Under the pieces are notes generated by a model that searched no databases, was not told where the DNA came from, and worked only from the letters and a program-made list of their open reading frames with translations. This document shows, piece by piece, positions 45,598-57,892 of a stretch of DNA of 64,000 nt (position 1 is its first letter; every line of letters starts with the position of its first letter). This DNA is from Triatoma infestans. Lineage: Eukaryota > Arthropoda > Insecta > Hemiptera > Reduviidae. The translations under genes and the position numbers were made by a program. The stretch covers positions 124,001-188,000 of the forward strand of contig JAAEAF010014739.1 in the NCBI GenBank assembly GCA_011037195.1, in the 5' to 3' direction.

Positions 45598-46330
45598 TTA
45601 TAATCTGTACTGATACAATAAGTAAATACAAGCATCCACAGCGTCCTCCAGTTCAGTAATAGTTTTTAGGTTGATCTCGGTCTCTATTACGTTTCTAAAT
45701 TCAGTCCAATCCATTTTTCCTGTTATCAGGGAGGGCTTAGGTGTAATGAGTATTGGTTGGCCATAATGCGTTAGAAGTACGGGAGAGTGGTCAGAAGATA
45801 AATCGTTCAGTGTCGTTGTGAATGTAATGTTCGTCGGGATAGTTGTTATAAATATATCCAAAATGTCGGGTAGTTTTCGAGGAGCAGTTGGCCAGTATGT
45901 GAGTTCCTGTGGTGAATAGCAGAAGTAGTTCTCGGAATGTAGAACATTGTGTAGTAATTGTCCCCGTGGGTTGTTGGTTCTGCATCCCAATTCTTGGTGT
46001 TTGGCATCGAAGTCCCCTCCAGCCAGAAAGTACTGTCCAAGAGAAGAGAAATAGTGTTGGAGTGCTGGTATGTCAGGGTATGTCTAGGGGGGGCAGTATG
46101 CAGCGGACAGAGAGAATTTGAAATGTAGTATGGAAATTTCTATAGCTGTTGACTGAAGAAAAGGCTCTATATAAGAAGGCAGCAGATGGCGAAGAATACC
46201 GTTGCGAAGAATAACCGCAGTGCCCCCCCATGCCCTGTACCGTCAGGGTGATTTGTGCAGTATAATGTATAGCCCGTAATGTTAATTTGTGACTGTCTAG
46301 TAAAGTGGGTAACAGTATAAATCCTACGTC
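45598..46330 (-). pseudogene. Endonuclease domain of ORF2 of the Jockey-like LINE
   Basis: Minus-strand blocks GHGGAVILRNGI (near 46200), an NAKH-like segment followed by GCRTNNPRGQLL (near 45980) and DLSSDHSPVLLTHYG (near 45790; SDH catalytic motif) follow the AP-endonuclease order. The open part 45598-45990 ends KTITELEDAVDACIY, the linker that normally precedes the RT, and then stops at the poly(A). Confidence 0.75.
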
Positions 46331-46499
46331 TATCCGTTTTTCATGTAATAGGAAGTTGAGCTCGTTTATATGTTTCCACAGTCCATTTGCATTCCATAGA
46401 AGTATGACTAATGATCATTCCGTTGCAGAGTTAACCATAATGTTTTGTCAGTTTGTCGATTAAGTTAGTCAGTAATCAGGGGAGTGAAAATTGATTGTA

Positions 46500-47559
46500 T
46501 TTGAGCTCACAAATGAGAGTTGGGTGTTAATGTTATCTTGTATAGTAATCTTTTGAGCTGATTTAGATGCGTTTTGTGAGTTTTGGGTACGGATGGTTGA
46601 TGCAATATGCGCATATGTTCTGTGAGGCTTATAGAGATTCGGAGTGTGTACATATTGTGGGCGTTGAGCATGAACATGGTGAGGTCATGAACTTCTGGAT
46701 GTATCTTACCAATGTCCTCGCTTTCCATCTGAGAACTCTCCCAGCATTCTGCATCTGTACGTCCTGCGAATAGAGCTCCGCTTGCAACAGACCCTTTTCT
46801 GTTCCGTAGCTCTCTGTATACTGTATTAGCAGGTGGTCGCCTCCGCAGAGGGCATATTTTGCTGGTTCCTGCCCAGTTTTTGTACAGGCTGACGTCGGAT
46901 GTCCTTTATCACATTTTACGCAGCGTTCTGTATGGTTGCAGTAGCCTTTTGTGTCTCCATAAGATTGATACCGGTGCACTGTGCTATTTCCCTTTTTTCT
47001 TGGCTCTTCTATTTTGACAATTGAATGTAGGAGTGATGATTTTTTGAAAATAGATTGGTTCTGTTTATTTGGTTCTAAGTCTATGAAAAATAGTGGCAGT
47101 GGTAGTTTCGTTCCAGCTTGAAAGATATCAGTTATGTTTCACACTTTGTAACCTTCGCCTTCAAGTTCTGTTTTTATATCGTTTGAATCGGTAGTGTGGT
47201 GTAAATTTCTGATTACTACCCGAAAAGGCCTCTCTTGTAATAAGTGTGGAAATCCCACGTCTCTAAAGTAGCGAATCACGTTTCGGTATCCATTAGCTGT
47301 TTTTTGCAATAATGGTTATAGCATTGGCTGTAGCTTTGCTACTAAATTGAACCTCAGTTAGTTCTTTGAGAGTTGCTACAAGTGACTTATAATTAATTTC
47401 GCTCTTTAAATATATTGGTTGTGGAGCTGGATTGTTATCTTCACGTTGGCTATTCAATACTTCAAATCTATTTGTAGTACTTGTGTGTTTTTGACAAATG
47501 AATAAACCCGAATACCGTTCCGTCATAAAATTCTTCGGTTTTGATGGTTTATCGCCCAT
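46500..47559 (-). pseudogene. ORF1 (gag-like, zinc knuckles) of the Jockey-like LINE
   Basis: Begins with ATG at 47557-47559 (MGDKPSKPKNFM). After a frame change near 47293 it continues through FRVVIRNLHHTT (RRM-like) to the zinc knuckle CNHTERCVKCDKGHPTSAC (near 46900) and ALCGGDH. This is the order of Jockey-clade ORF1 proteins that bind nucleic acid. Stops near 47140 and 46630 disrupt it. Confidence 0.7.
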
Positions 47560-47590
47560 AGAAATTCTTCCAATGTTGGTGAAGATGTAT

Positions 47591-48470
47591 AAGGAGTCTG
47601 CACTTTCGTTATCAACATTAAAAAAAATGGGCAGCTAAGTTTAAACGTGGTCGTACATCGATTGAAGATGATCCACGTAAAAAGAGCGCGGCCAAAACTT
47701 CAAGAAAATATCGAGAATATACACAATATGGTTCTAGATGAAAGTGTATGAGATAGTTAAGGCTGTAGACATCTCAGAACAAAGGATATTGCACATTTTA
47801 CACGAAGAAGCTTTGTGCTAAATGGGTCCGCATTTGTTAAATGCTGATCACAAACAAACGAGGAATCGAGTTTCTTAGCATGTTTGTACCGTTTTAAGAA
47901 GAATCCAACCGATTTTCTGCGCCGATTTGTTACGATGGATGAAACGTGGGTCACTTTACATCTGAGTCAAAAGAACAGTCCAAGCAGAAGCCGATGGCTC
48001 TGCATTGAAGAAAGCAAAAACAATGGCATCGGCTGGAAAGGATATTGTTTTTTGGGATTTCGTAGATTCTTTTAGTTGACTACCTGCCAAAGGGTCCAAC
48101 AATTAATGGGGAATATTACGCACATCTTCTTGACCAACTAGATGAAAAAATTAGAGAGAAAAAGCCTGGTTTGCAAAAAAAATCCTCTTTCACTAGGACA
48201 ATGCACCCGCCCACAAAGGCGCTTTGACAATGGGAAAATTGACGGATTTCAAGTTTAATTCGTTGGAATATCCTCCCTATTCGTCAGATTTGGCTCCCTG
48301 TGACTTCCAACTATACCCAAACCTTAGGAAATTTGTGACTGGAAAAGGTTTTGGGTAAAATGAAAAGGTGATAGCACCGGTAAATGGATATTTTGAAGGC
48401 ACTTCAGGGACGGAATCCAAGTTATTGGAGAAACGTTGGACAAAGTGGATTGAACTAAAGGGAGACTAAA
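47591..48470 (+). pseudogene. Mariner transposase remnant (element 2)
   Basis: Starts with YKESALSLSTLKK and WAAKFKRGRTSIEDDPRK, the second HTH region of mariner transposases. First aspartate in MDETW (47938-47940), second in DNAPAHKG (48197-48199), third in LAPCDF (48302-48304); the last two are exactly 35 codons apart, giving the DD34D spacing. Several stops (including one before DNAPAHKG) and frame changes make it inactive. Confidence 0.8.
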
Positions 48471-48710
48471 TTAAGAAATAAATGCATTTTTAAATAAAAA
48501 AACTCATTTTCACTACTAGGCCGAGAACTTTACACTTTTCTCACGTATATATAAAAAGGTTACTCTAATTATTTTGAACTTTCTGGATGAAAGTCACTCC
48601 GGTCCCCTAAGTTCACACATTTATCTTCCATAAAGTTCGATTTGAATCTAAAACTTGTTCGATTTGAATCATAACAGATTGCTAATTATTTTTTTATACA
48701 TTTTGGTTCT

Positions 48711-48811
48711 ATATCATTTGTTTGTGGCACAATAAGCCTCTGTTGGCTGCAGTGCCGGGACATGGCCCACCCGAGATAGGATAATAATAATAATAACAAT
48801 ATCATTTGTTT
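48711..48811 (+). mobile_element. 75-bp 3' end of an I-like LINE with 13-bp target duplications
   Basis: The insert 48724-48798 reads GTGGCACAATAAGCCTCTG to GAGATAGGATAATAATAATA and equals the last part of the element at 51540-52346. It is flanked by ATATCATTTGTTT at 48711-48723 and 48799-48811, a perfect 13-bp duplication. Confidence 0.9.
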
Positions 48812-49283
48812 TATATCCTAGAGCCCAGCATTGATTTCTGGGTACAATATCTTTTTTAGTAGTTCTACCATTTTAGTACAATATGTGGTTCTGTCAGTGT
48901 ACATTATTAGTAGTATTCCAAAGTACATTTGGTAGTATTCCAAATTTGAGGAAAATTTAATCGGAACAGAGTTCTTGAGTTTTTTTTTTTGGAATTTTCT
49001 TGAAAACGTTTGTGAAACTTGGAATGCTAACTGAGCCGACATAAAACTATCACTTTGATTTGGAGTATTTTTAAGAAATAAATTTTAAGTAGTTTTGCGA
49101 AATCGTTAGCTTTTATTTTTAAAATGTTATAATTATGGTTTGGTTCAATGTTATTGGCGCCATCTTCTGATTTTAGTGCGTTTTTTGCTAGCTGTGGACA
49201 ATTAGGCTTATTGTAAATAGCCACTTCAATGAAATAAACGGATCTACCACGTAAATAATATTAAGAGAAAATAAATTTATTAA
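48812..49283 (+). repeat. EMR-related fragment
   Basis: GTGGTTCTGTCAGTG, CAAATTTGAGGAAAATTTAATC and GGAATTTTCTTGAAAACG appear in module order; weak. Confidence 0.4.
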
Positions 49284-50150
49284 GATTCACTCACACGACT
49301 TTCTCTTACTGCAGTTTACAGAATTATAAATGACAAATTTCCTCCAAACTTATAATTCCTACTAAATATTTATTTATCTTTCAACTTTATATCAATGGGA
49401 GAATCTGAATTTAATAAAATGATTTATTTTGAGGAAAGTATAACTTCTTCCCCCACCACTCAAAACTTCTTTAAATGAACTTTCTCAGCAAAAAGTTTCA
49501 AATAAAACTTATAGGTTCCCGTATTTATAGATAGTATATGAAATTTATAAAAAAATCGTCGGTATGTTTTTATGGAGAAAAACGCAGGAAACCGGAAAAA
49601 AAAAAACTGTTCAGTAAAAATCTACTTCCGGTCAATCGATTTTTTTTTTCGAAATTCACAATTTTGGCAACATTTTTCTATTCTAATTAATATTATTTAG
49701 ATGATAGAATTGTGTAATCATTGAAATAACACTTTAGAGGAAAGCATAACCCCCCACCTGTTCCCGAAAAGCTGCCTTAAATGAATTTTATGGTCAAAGG
49801 TTTGAAATAAAACTTGTAGCTCTTTGTATGGGTATATGACATGCCAAGCTATACTAAGTTAAGTGTTAATTGTTGGAGGTATTTTCGAGCATATCTCAGA
49901 AAACTGTTCGGATAGAACGGAATATCAAGTTTGAACTTCCTGCGATTTAAGGATTTTTGAGCTATGTTGTTTACATACATATATTTACACCACACATACA
50001 CACATACAGAGAGAGAGAGAGAGCGTTCACTTTTCTAGAAACCACTTTTTTTTGGACTCAGGGGACCTCAACACGCTTTCCCCCGAAAGCTCGATAATGA
50101 AAATTTGACACGATTACAATACTTTTTCTTAAAAAAATTCTTGCAGTTAG
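49284..50150 (-). repeat. EMR repeat copy R
   Basis: From ATTCACTCACACGACTTTCT through ACTTCCGGTCAATCGATTTT (49623) and GAATATCAAGTTTGAACTT to GACACGATTACAATACTTTT. A GA microsatellite lies near 50010. Confidence 0.75.
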
Positions 50151-51527
50151 AGAAAATCTTTTGAATGTTCCTAACAGATTATTTTGAATGTTATAATATT
50201 CACTTTTATACTGTTTAAAATGAATAAATAAAATGTTTGTTGAAGATATTAACAAGTTATACGTAAAATAATTTACACTATGAAATAATATTGTTGATGC
50301 AAAATAAATAAATATGAGAAAGTATACAAAAAATTAAGAAATACATAAATATATTACTATATAGTTAGGCAGATAAATTATATACCATTCTAGAGTCTAT
50401 ATCTATAGGGAGACCTTTTATAGAGTGTTACATCTAAAGTCTACTGTATCCAGATAATCTTCCGACCTTTTGGAATCTGTTGTAGTAGTACTTATGCAAT
50501 TAGAAAGTGTCCCATTTCGTTTTATACAGTGTTGGGTAGTTGGAATTTTGCATGTACTGTGTAACTAGTAAGAACTGCAATGTAATTTTTTTTCTATTTT
50601 AAATACGATGCACAAATATTCTGACTTAGTATTTTATCCTTCCTCTTATTGCGCTCGCTTAAGATTTTCTAAATTGAATTGTAAACCGGGGACACACACA
50701 CTTACACACATTTTAACCACAAATTTTGTTTTCCTGTTTGGTTTTGCTATTCACATTTCTTTTAATTAAGTGGGTATTTCATATGAATATTAAAAGATTT
50801 CATCATGCAATATTATATCCATAAGAAATAATCGTAAGTGACGACACAAAAAACACACCAAACTGATAGCAATGGGGGGGCATGGCTTCCAGCGTGTATT
50901 GCAAATACGCATTGCATTACTAAAAATTATCGCCGTCATCATTGAATGACGTCATCACTTTTTTTTAACGTATCCATTTATGAGCGTGATATAGTAATTC
51001 AAAAAATATTCTCAATTCAAATATTTATTTTTAATTAAATTTACTTATTAAAGGTAAATTGTTGCATCATATATTTTTACATTTATTTTTTTTTTTTTTT
51101 GAAAAAAATTATTATATTCCGTCATATATTTGAATTACAGAAATCTATACAATAAACTTGAATATAACAGACAAAATAAAAGTGGGTGCAAGTTAAAGCG
51201 GAAATTAAAATCCGGAGTTTTTTTTTTTTTGTTTTCTTTTCTTTCGTTATATCCTTCAATGTGTTATGGACTATCTCCTGTCACGATATCCCATATGATT
51301 TAACCAGCTGTAAAAATATTAGCATATTATTTTGTTTTCTCCTTTAATTTCCGTTTCCCCCCTTGGGGAATAATTTTTTTGTAATGTAATTTTTGTTTAG
51401 AGGGTAGAACGCCAAAATAAATTTACCTATATTTATATCAAATAGTGTGTGGATTCACCATTCGATTTTGTACAGCTTCTTTGCCTAGGCTGGTTTTTCA
51501 AAGCCAAGTTTTCTTATATTGGGTGGG
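50151..51527. other. AT-rich region, no gene
   Basis: Includes TGACGTCA at 50947-50954 directly after a CGTCAT/ATGACG inverted pair. No coding recognised. Confidence 0.5.
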
Positions 51528-52358
51528 TATAGTTATAATTCCAGGCTGAAGTGTTTGCTATTAAGGTCTGTGCCGAGGAGAACCTGCGTAGAGCCCCAAG
51601 GGGCAAGGTCATACGCATTTGCTCGGACAGTCAGGCTGCACTGAAAGCCTTAGAAGCTCACAGAACTACCTCATCCCTGGTTAAGGAATGTCGAGAGGCA
51701 TTGTCGAGACTCTCCAGGCACAACAAGGTGCAGCTGTTGTGGGTGCCTGGACATGCAGGGGTTGAGGGTAATGAGACAGCTGATCAACTGGCCAGGAACG
51801 GGGCTAACACTCCGTTCATTGGTCCAGAGCCGGTCCTGGGAATAACTGGCGGAGCAATTCGTGCAGCGATTAGAGAGTGGGGTCGCAGTAAGCATGAAGA
51901 GCTCTGGAGGAGAAGCCCGGGTGCTATACACAGTAAAAGGATGATGCCAGGACTGTGTAAACGAAGAACCCGAATGACCCTTGGTCTGAGTAGGAGCCAG
52001 ATTTCTCTGGTGACGGGACTGTTTACGGGTCATGGCAGGTTCAGGAAACATCTGTACAAGGTAGGACTCATTCGAGCGGAACCCTTGTGCAGACTATGTC
52101 AGGAAGAGGAGGAAACGGCCTCCCACCTGTTGTTCGATTGCGTAGCAATAATCAGATTGAGGTATGAAACCTTCGGTACTTTGCGACCTGAGGAGATAGT
52201 AGCTCAAAACGACCTGGTGATGAAGGCCCTGAAACTCCTTAAGGAGGGAGGGTTTGTCTACTAGGAACCATCGGGGGTGGCACAATAAGCCTCTGTTGGC
52301 TGCAGTGCCGGGACATGGCCCACCCGAGATAGGATAATAATAATAATATAGTTATAAT
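51528..52358 (+). mobile_element. 5'-truncated I-like LINE with 12-bp target duplications
   Basis: The insert 51540-52346 begins inside the RNase H domain and ends GAGATAGGATAATAATAATA, the (TAA)n tail typical of I-clade LINEs. It is flanked by TATAGTTATAAT at 51528-51539 and 52347-52358, a perfect 12-bp duplication that shows target-primed insertion. Its last part equals 48724-48798. Confidence 0.9.
51542..52264 (+). pseudogene. RNase H and C-terminal domain of an I-like LINE polyprotein
   Basis: Open from the truncation point to TAG. RNase H residues seen: Glu in QAEVFA (51548-51550), Asp in CSDSQAAL (51626-51628) and Asp in ETADQLAR (51782-51784), plus WVPGHAGVEGNE; the first Asp is lost with the 5' end. 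The C-terminal zinc-like motif CRLCQEEEETASHLLFDC (52088-52141; CX2CX8HX4C) follows. No internal stop, so the insertion is fairly recent. With no ATG and only part of RNase H it cannot be active. Confidence 0.85.
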
Positions 52359-54159
52359 ATGGGTAACAGAGATGTGTGGAAGAAATCGTTTTAACAATCA
52401 GAAGAGTTTAAAGTCCCAAGGGAGTCTAAAATCTCTTGCAGATAGGGATGAAACTAAAATGCAATGGATGCGTTTTGTGGTGACATAATGTTTTGGAAAA
52501 TAATCGTATATTAGAAAAATGATGACCCAGCGTAGTTTCTTATTTATATTGCCATCAGCAGCATCTTCTAACCGTCCCAAGATTTTGTTTTTTTTTGGAT
52601 TTGTTTCTGGAAAATTAAATTAAATAGTGAAATGATTAGAAAAACAAATATCCCCAATCAGCTTATCTTACGAAGAGCTCTCTTCTCATTAGCAGTTGGT
52701 TAGCTAGCAACCTTTTCTTGCTCCGGGTCAAATTTTGGAAATCGAACAAACGGCATTGCGTCCATTTCTTAGGGGTACTTGTCTCCGCACTTAATTTTTA
52801 TTAGTTAGACTTATTTTTTCCTTTAAATATACATCTTATAGGACGAAGATTAGGTGGATCATCTGAATGTTTACGCGTTGCTTATCATTGAATCTATACT
52901 ATGAACAAAATTCCTCCTCCGATGTCTCAATACAAACATTGCGTTATACGTTATACATCGTTAGGAAATTTATTTGGACTCCTTGTTAGGAACAAGATTT
53001 AATATACATTTACTGACACTCCGTGCAATTTTCACGCAAGATTACGAACTTCAAACATATCTATACCAGTCAAACAACAAATTCCTCCATTCCATTATTA
53101 TGTTTCAAATCTTGCACAAAAAAGAATGACTTGAATTAAAACAGAAGAGGAAGAACTCTTCCTCTAAACCACCAATCCATTGTTCTTTCATCTCATGTAA
53201 TTCTCGATATTCCTCCTATTCTTTCTTAAACCCAGATATTCTCTCTACAGCAGATGAAAGTCGAGTGACTTGTATATAATCATTTGGTAGTATTTGTTTG
53301 ATTCACTGATATATTTAATAAAGCAAAGATAATGTCAGACTTGTTCGTTAAAAAAAAAAAAGAGTAGCTTAAAAGCTAATAGAGCGTAGCGATGTCACAG
53401 ATTAAGCTGGTAGAGTATTGCCTTTTTGAAGATTGAAGATACTAAGTCTTTTAATAGATTTTATACTGATCGAACCTACCCCGCTGAATTCTCCTTCTTT
53501 GGTTCTGCTAGGGGTAAGTTTGCGAGTCTTGATTTATCTAGAATGTAATGTTGAGGCAACTGTGGTAGCAAGTACTGCTACGCTTCCCGTGACATTTCGT
53601 GGTTAGGTTGAGTGGTAATTTCCTAAGTCAGGATTATCTTATGACTTTTATTACGCAATATAATCTCATTAAGATATATTCACTATTCCTTATTGTACAA
53701 AGTACAAGTAATAGTTTTCTTGTGTGAAGCAAATGCAGCGCTGCATCATATTTGAAAGGCTTTGTAGTCTAACATTAATGACGTAATTTTCCTTATTCTT
53801 TGAGTAGTTTGCAAAACGCTGTTTGTGCTTTTAATCATCTCAATAATTTTAGCAAAATTGTGGCATAGAAGTTTCAATAAATTTTCTTTGTTGAAAATTT
53901 CCGGATTTAATTTTAAATACGGATTACATACGGATTTAAAGTTTAGGAAGGTCATTGCTTTAATTTTCAAGTGTTTATATAAATATAAAAAAACAGATAC
54001 TATATAACCCGAGGGTTTATTCTTATATATAAAAACTTAGGAAGGTTTTATATATTAATATTATTCATTATTTTGTTATTATTATTATTGTTATTATTAC
54101 TATTAAACAGAGAAGATATTAAAAAAAAAAAAACTTTTGATTTCACACACAAACAAACG

Positions 54160-54194
<35 letters not shown>

Positions 54195-54488
54195 CACACA
54201 CACAGTCAGCCATTCTGTCAAGTCCTTGACATCTTTCCACTGTTTTTCTTTATTATAAACTACCGTACAAGTTTTATTTATTTATTTATTTTTTTTAAAA
54301 TATATTTAATTTTTTTTTCTTCCTATTTTTCCAAGCTTTTCACGATAAAGTCAAAAAGGAGTGCTTGATAATTTTGCATATATTTAATGAGTGCTTGCCA
54401 GTTTTTTCATGATAATTGTAATGAGTGCTTTGAATAATCTAATGCATTTAGTAGATACGTTAGCACTGACAGACAAACAGACAAATAA
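52359..54488. other. AT-rich region, no recognised gene
   Basis: Short unrecognised frames only; an (AC)n tract lies at 54165-54191. Confidence 0.55.
54165..54191 (+). repeat. (AC)n microsatellite
   Basis: About 13 AC units, continued by imperfect ACAC to 54204. Confidence 0.95.
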
Positions 54489-54910
54489 CTTTCTCTTACT
54501 ACTGTAAAAAGAAATATTGTAATTTGTATTGAATTTTCGAAATTGCGTTGTCCGGTAGTACCATTTTACTGAACGGATTTTAAGTGGTTTGCCATTTGTT
54601 TCGAAAACATTTATAAAGATTTTCTTTAACGGTTTGTAAAATCAGGTGCTATATTATAACTACACATATTAAAAGAGTTATCTACAACTTTTATTTGCAA
54701 GATTCGGTCAGGAAAATTAATTTTAGGTTGGCTGTAGGGGGAATTTGGAGGTCATGTTTCCCTCAGAAGTGAGCTTGGTCTCACCAAATATAATTATAAA
54801 GCTCAACTACGCTAGTATAAGAATTCCAAGTTTAAAGCAAATTTATTAGCTGTAACTATATATAAATCGCAGTAAGAATAAGTATGGTGAGTGGTTCACG
54901 TCAGATTTTT
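54489..54910 (+). repeat. EMR repeat copy T (short, both ends present)
   Basis: Starts ACTTTCTCTTACTACTGTAA and ends AGTAAGAATAAGTATGGTGA with GTTCACGTCAGATTTTT. Only one module remains, with GTCCGGTAGTACC in place of the motif. Confidence 0.6.
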
Positions 54911-55089
54911 AGTTATATTATATATTGGTAAATCATATTAATTATGCGTATAAATAAATACTACTAACATGCAATTATTTACAATAGTCGACATTTTAGC
55001 ATCGACAAAATATTGCATTTCTTGTTTATTTAAACGAGTTTTTGCTACCATCTTTGTTGTTATCATCATTATTATTATTATTTAAGATA

Positions 55090-55560
55090 TGAATTCACAA
55101 GACGCCCTAGAAAATATACGACAATTTGGACTTCCCTCTAAAGTATCCCTTCGGTATATTATGCAGTCCTATCATCTACATGGTATTATTATTATGTACA
55201 GCCGAAATTACGAGCTTTAGGAAGTATGTTTTTTTTGTTATGTTCCCCTGATTGTGGAAAAATGTTTTTGATGAATGGTCTTGTGTGTATTTGTAGCTGT
55301 GTGAACAAAATATATCAACAAAGAAAAAAATTGCAGAAACTCAAACTATTTATTTATTTATTTATTTATTTATTTATACTACCAGCTCCTCAGACACGAA
55401 AGTTTCGAACAACTTCCATCAACCAGAATGGGAAGTGATTGGTTTTTCAGTTTTTGCTACATTATCGAAAAAAGCTCCAATGCATTTTCTTTAAAGTTTG
55501 TTTACTATCTACAATCTTCATATATAAATACCCATCAAGTTAAGCTTAAACTTTTCTAAA
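55090..55560 (+). repeat. EMR fragment
   Basis: CTTCCCTCTAAAGTATCC, GATGAATGGTCTTGTGTG and CATCAACCAGAATGGGAAG are degenerate EMR blocks; a (TTTA)n tract lies at 55350-55377. The matching distal end appears at 55900-55940 (TGTAAGAGAAAGAACGTATG). Confidence 0.5.
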
Positions 55561-56138
55561 GTACTGCTTTTGCTATTCCGTAAATTCTAGTCCGTAAAGG
55601 TCCATAGAGGTCTTAGTAGGAGATATATTAAAGTGTTATATTAGAAAGAGATAATTTACAGCTATTACCGAGCCATTTAGAGAAGCCGAAAATGATTTTG
55701 AGTCATGTTTGAGGAAATAAGTAAGTTTAAGTCTCTTGTCTAGGTATAGACCAAGATTAACCACACATGGTCAGAGGTCCATTTAGTAAATTCGAGGGTC
55801 AGTTTTACGATTTAAAGTGAATGTTATGTTATCTACATTTACTTTGATTTTCCACTTAGTAAGAAAATTTATCATTTAATATTAATTCTATTTAGTGCTG
55901 TAAGAGAAAGAACGTATGAGTGTTTTTCTAACCAGATTTTTATTTTTCTGTAACAAAGAAATTGACCAAAAAGCCGGACATTTTACTAGATTCTATATTT
56001 ACAGATTTATCAATTTTAAATTGTTCGGTACAAATATAAACAATAGTAAATTTTATTCTGAGCTCATATATTTATATATATATATATATATATATAGAAG
56101 GCAGTGATTATTGTAGCGAACAGCTATATAATATTGCT
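55561..56138. other. AT-rich region, no gene
   Basis: Apart from the EMR end near 55900 and a (TA)n tract near 56076-56095, nothing recognised. Confidence 0.5.
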
Positions 56139-56238
56139 GTGTTGGTAGTGGTAGTGATGATGGCCCGTCAGTATGTGACACGGGCCGTAATGACTAATGA
56201 CCCAGATGGGGGTCTGTCCTTGTGCCCGTTGTGTAACA

Positions 56239-56322
56239 GGTCGACAATGTGTACTCGTACCCACCACCTGACTACAATGTCCGCACAGTCCTTAACTTTA
56301 CTCCATACAGAGAGGAGAGATA
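56239..56322 (+). CDS. Low-confidence candidate internal exon
   Basis: After a pyrimidine-rich tract and GTGTAACAG at 56230-56238 the frame reads VDNVYSYPPPDYNVRTVLNF and TPYREERY, up to a GTATCT at 56323. The composition is protein-like and richer in G+C than the surroundings. The protein is not recognised, the donor is weak, and the open frame continues past it into a low-complexity stretch. Confidence 0.2.
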
Positions 56323-56699
56323 TAGGTATCTACCTACCTATCTACCTAACCTCTCATCTTCCTTGTTGTTAGTTCTGTCTGTCTATCATATATCTCTTCG
56401 TTATCGTCTCTATTCTGCATCTTCTTTAATTCACCCTTCCTCCCGCCCCCCCAATATATTATTCCATTACTACATTCCGTCATCATCATTATCATTCATT
56501 TCATCATTATTTATTTACAGCTTTACATAATTTATTGATACTACTCCCCCCCACTATTCAATTTATTTCATGGTTTTAGATCTGAGCAACCATTTTCCCC
56601 TTATTATTTTTGCTGTCTGTTTTTAATAATTCAAGAAACTTTTTTTATATCGGGCTTTTTAAAATTGATATTAGAATAAATGTTTCCATTGATATTCAT

Positions 56700-56780
56700 C
56701 ATGAATCAATCACACGATTTTCTCTAATTCTCCAGTAAGTTACAAAGTTATTGTAAAATCGAGAATTTTTTTTTTTAAAT
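56700..56780 (-). repeat. EMR distal-end fragment
   Basis: GAATCAATCACACGATTTTC and CTCCAGTAAGTTACAAAG match the distal end in reverse. Confidence 0.45.
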
Positions 56781-57482
56781 TGGAAATTTGATTCATATGC
56801 TCTAACAAATATAGAGGGGGGGGACACAAGTACCCCAACCAGTGATAGTGGAATGATTACATTGTAGTCCACAAGACAGCGCCAATAATATGGAACAAAT
56901 AACATGTCGCAGAACTACCAGAAATAAATTTTCTATCGATAAAATCTTACAAACAAATAAAACTGATATAATAATGGACGTAACTTTATTTACAGTGGAG
57001 TATAAAAAACAAACCGGCTCACTTAATTCAGTTTTGGGACGATTCCTTTTTGTTTAATATTTATTAATTTAATTAAAATTACAAGGAGATAATATTAATC
57101 ACCATCTGAACTTCTATTCTCACGACAAGTGATCATATTTAATTCAAAGATGGAAACGTGTTTTGTTTTGTCCGCTCCAAAACTTGAAATGCATTTAATA
57201 AAACATTTTCAGATGAGATTTTGAATGATTTGTGGACAAAACTATTTTATTTCTCTAGATATTTTGGGAGGATGGTGGCAGGGGGAGATAGCAACAAAAA
57301 ACTTGTCCCCCTCATCTATAATTACTGTTATTTATCAACTATTTATATTAATATAAATTCAATTTAGGACATTACTATATTGAAATATATTTATGTCACG
57401 AAAAAATAATCCAAATAATTATTATGAGATAAAGACTTTTAAAAAAAATATTTTATTATTATAACTGAAATATAATTAATTT
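56781..57482. other. AT-rich region, no gene
   Basis: Nothing recognised apart from short G runs. Confidence 0.5.
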
Positions 57483-57892
57483 TTACCAAGTGCCAGATTT
57501 TCGAAATTGAGTTTTCACCGGAAATACACGTTTTGACGTCTCCCGAGTCCAAAAAAGTGGTTTTTTGCAAATGGTCTCTCTTTTCCCCCTCATCATATAT
57601 ATAAAAATTCAGCATCCGTATGTTTGTGGCCGCAAAACTCGAAAAATAGTGGATGGATTGACTTGAAATTTTTACACAACGTTGCATTTCTTTCTAAGAG
57701 TGTTTATACTCGTATATACTTTTTATTCCGAAGTTCCCACGGAAACGGGAACTTCTCTGAACGTTTCGCGAGGTTGGCAGAACTAGACAGACTTAGACGC
57801 GTTGCGATGGTGGCTCACTCTCTGAACCTCTTTCTCAACTACTTATAAGTACCTCTATTCCGAAGTTCCCATGGAAACGGGAAAGTCCGAGC

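Larger units (their letters stand above)
45583..47580 (-). mobile_element. Jockey-like LINE, 3'-shortened with a poly(A) end
   Basis: On the minus strand it has ORF1 (gag-like) followed by the endonuclease part of ORF2, then a poly(A) tail (T run 45583-45592 on the plus strand), with no reverse-transcriptase domain. The flanks GAAGAAGCAT (45573-45582) and GAAGATGTAT (47581-47590) match at 8 of 10 bases and could be an aged target duplication within the host mariner. Confidence 0.7.
45426..48545 (+). mobile_element. Mariner transposon 2, interrupted by a LINE
   Basis: Left end after TA (45424-45425) reads CTAGGGCAAGGTG...TCGGCCTAG and the right end reads CTAGGCCGAGAACTTTAC to ACG at 48545 followed by TATA. 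These are imperfect inverted repeats. The mariner body is 45426-45582 plus 47581-48545; the rest is an inserted LINE. Confidence 0.7.

Noticed and set aside
45909..46121. Plus-strand frames at 45.9-46.8 kb
   Set aside because: Shadows of the minus-strand Jockey-like endonuclease and ORF1.
51671..52285. Minus-strand frames over the I-like LINE
   Set aside because: Shadows of the RNase H frame, which has catalytic residues and the expected C-terminal motif on the plus strand.
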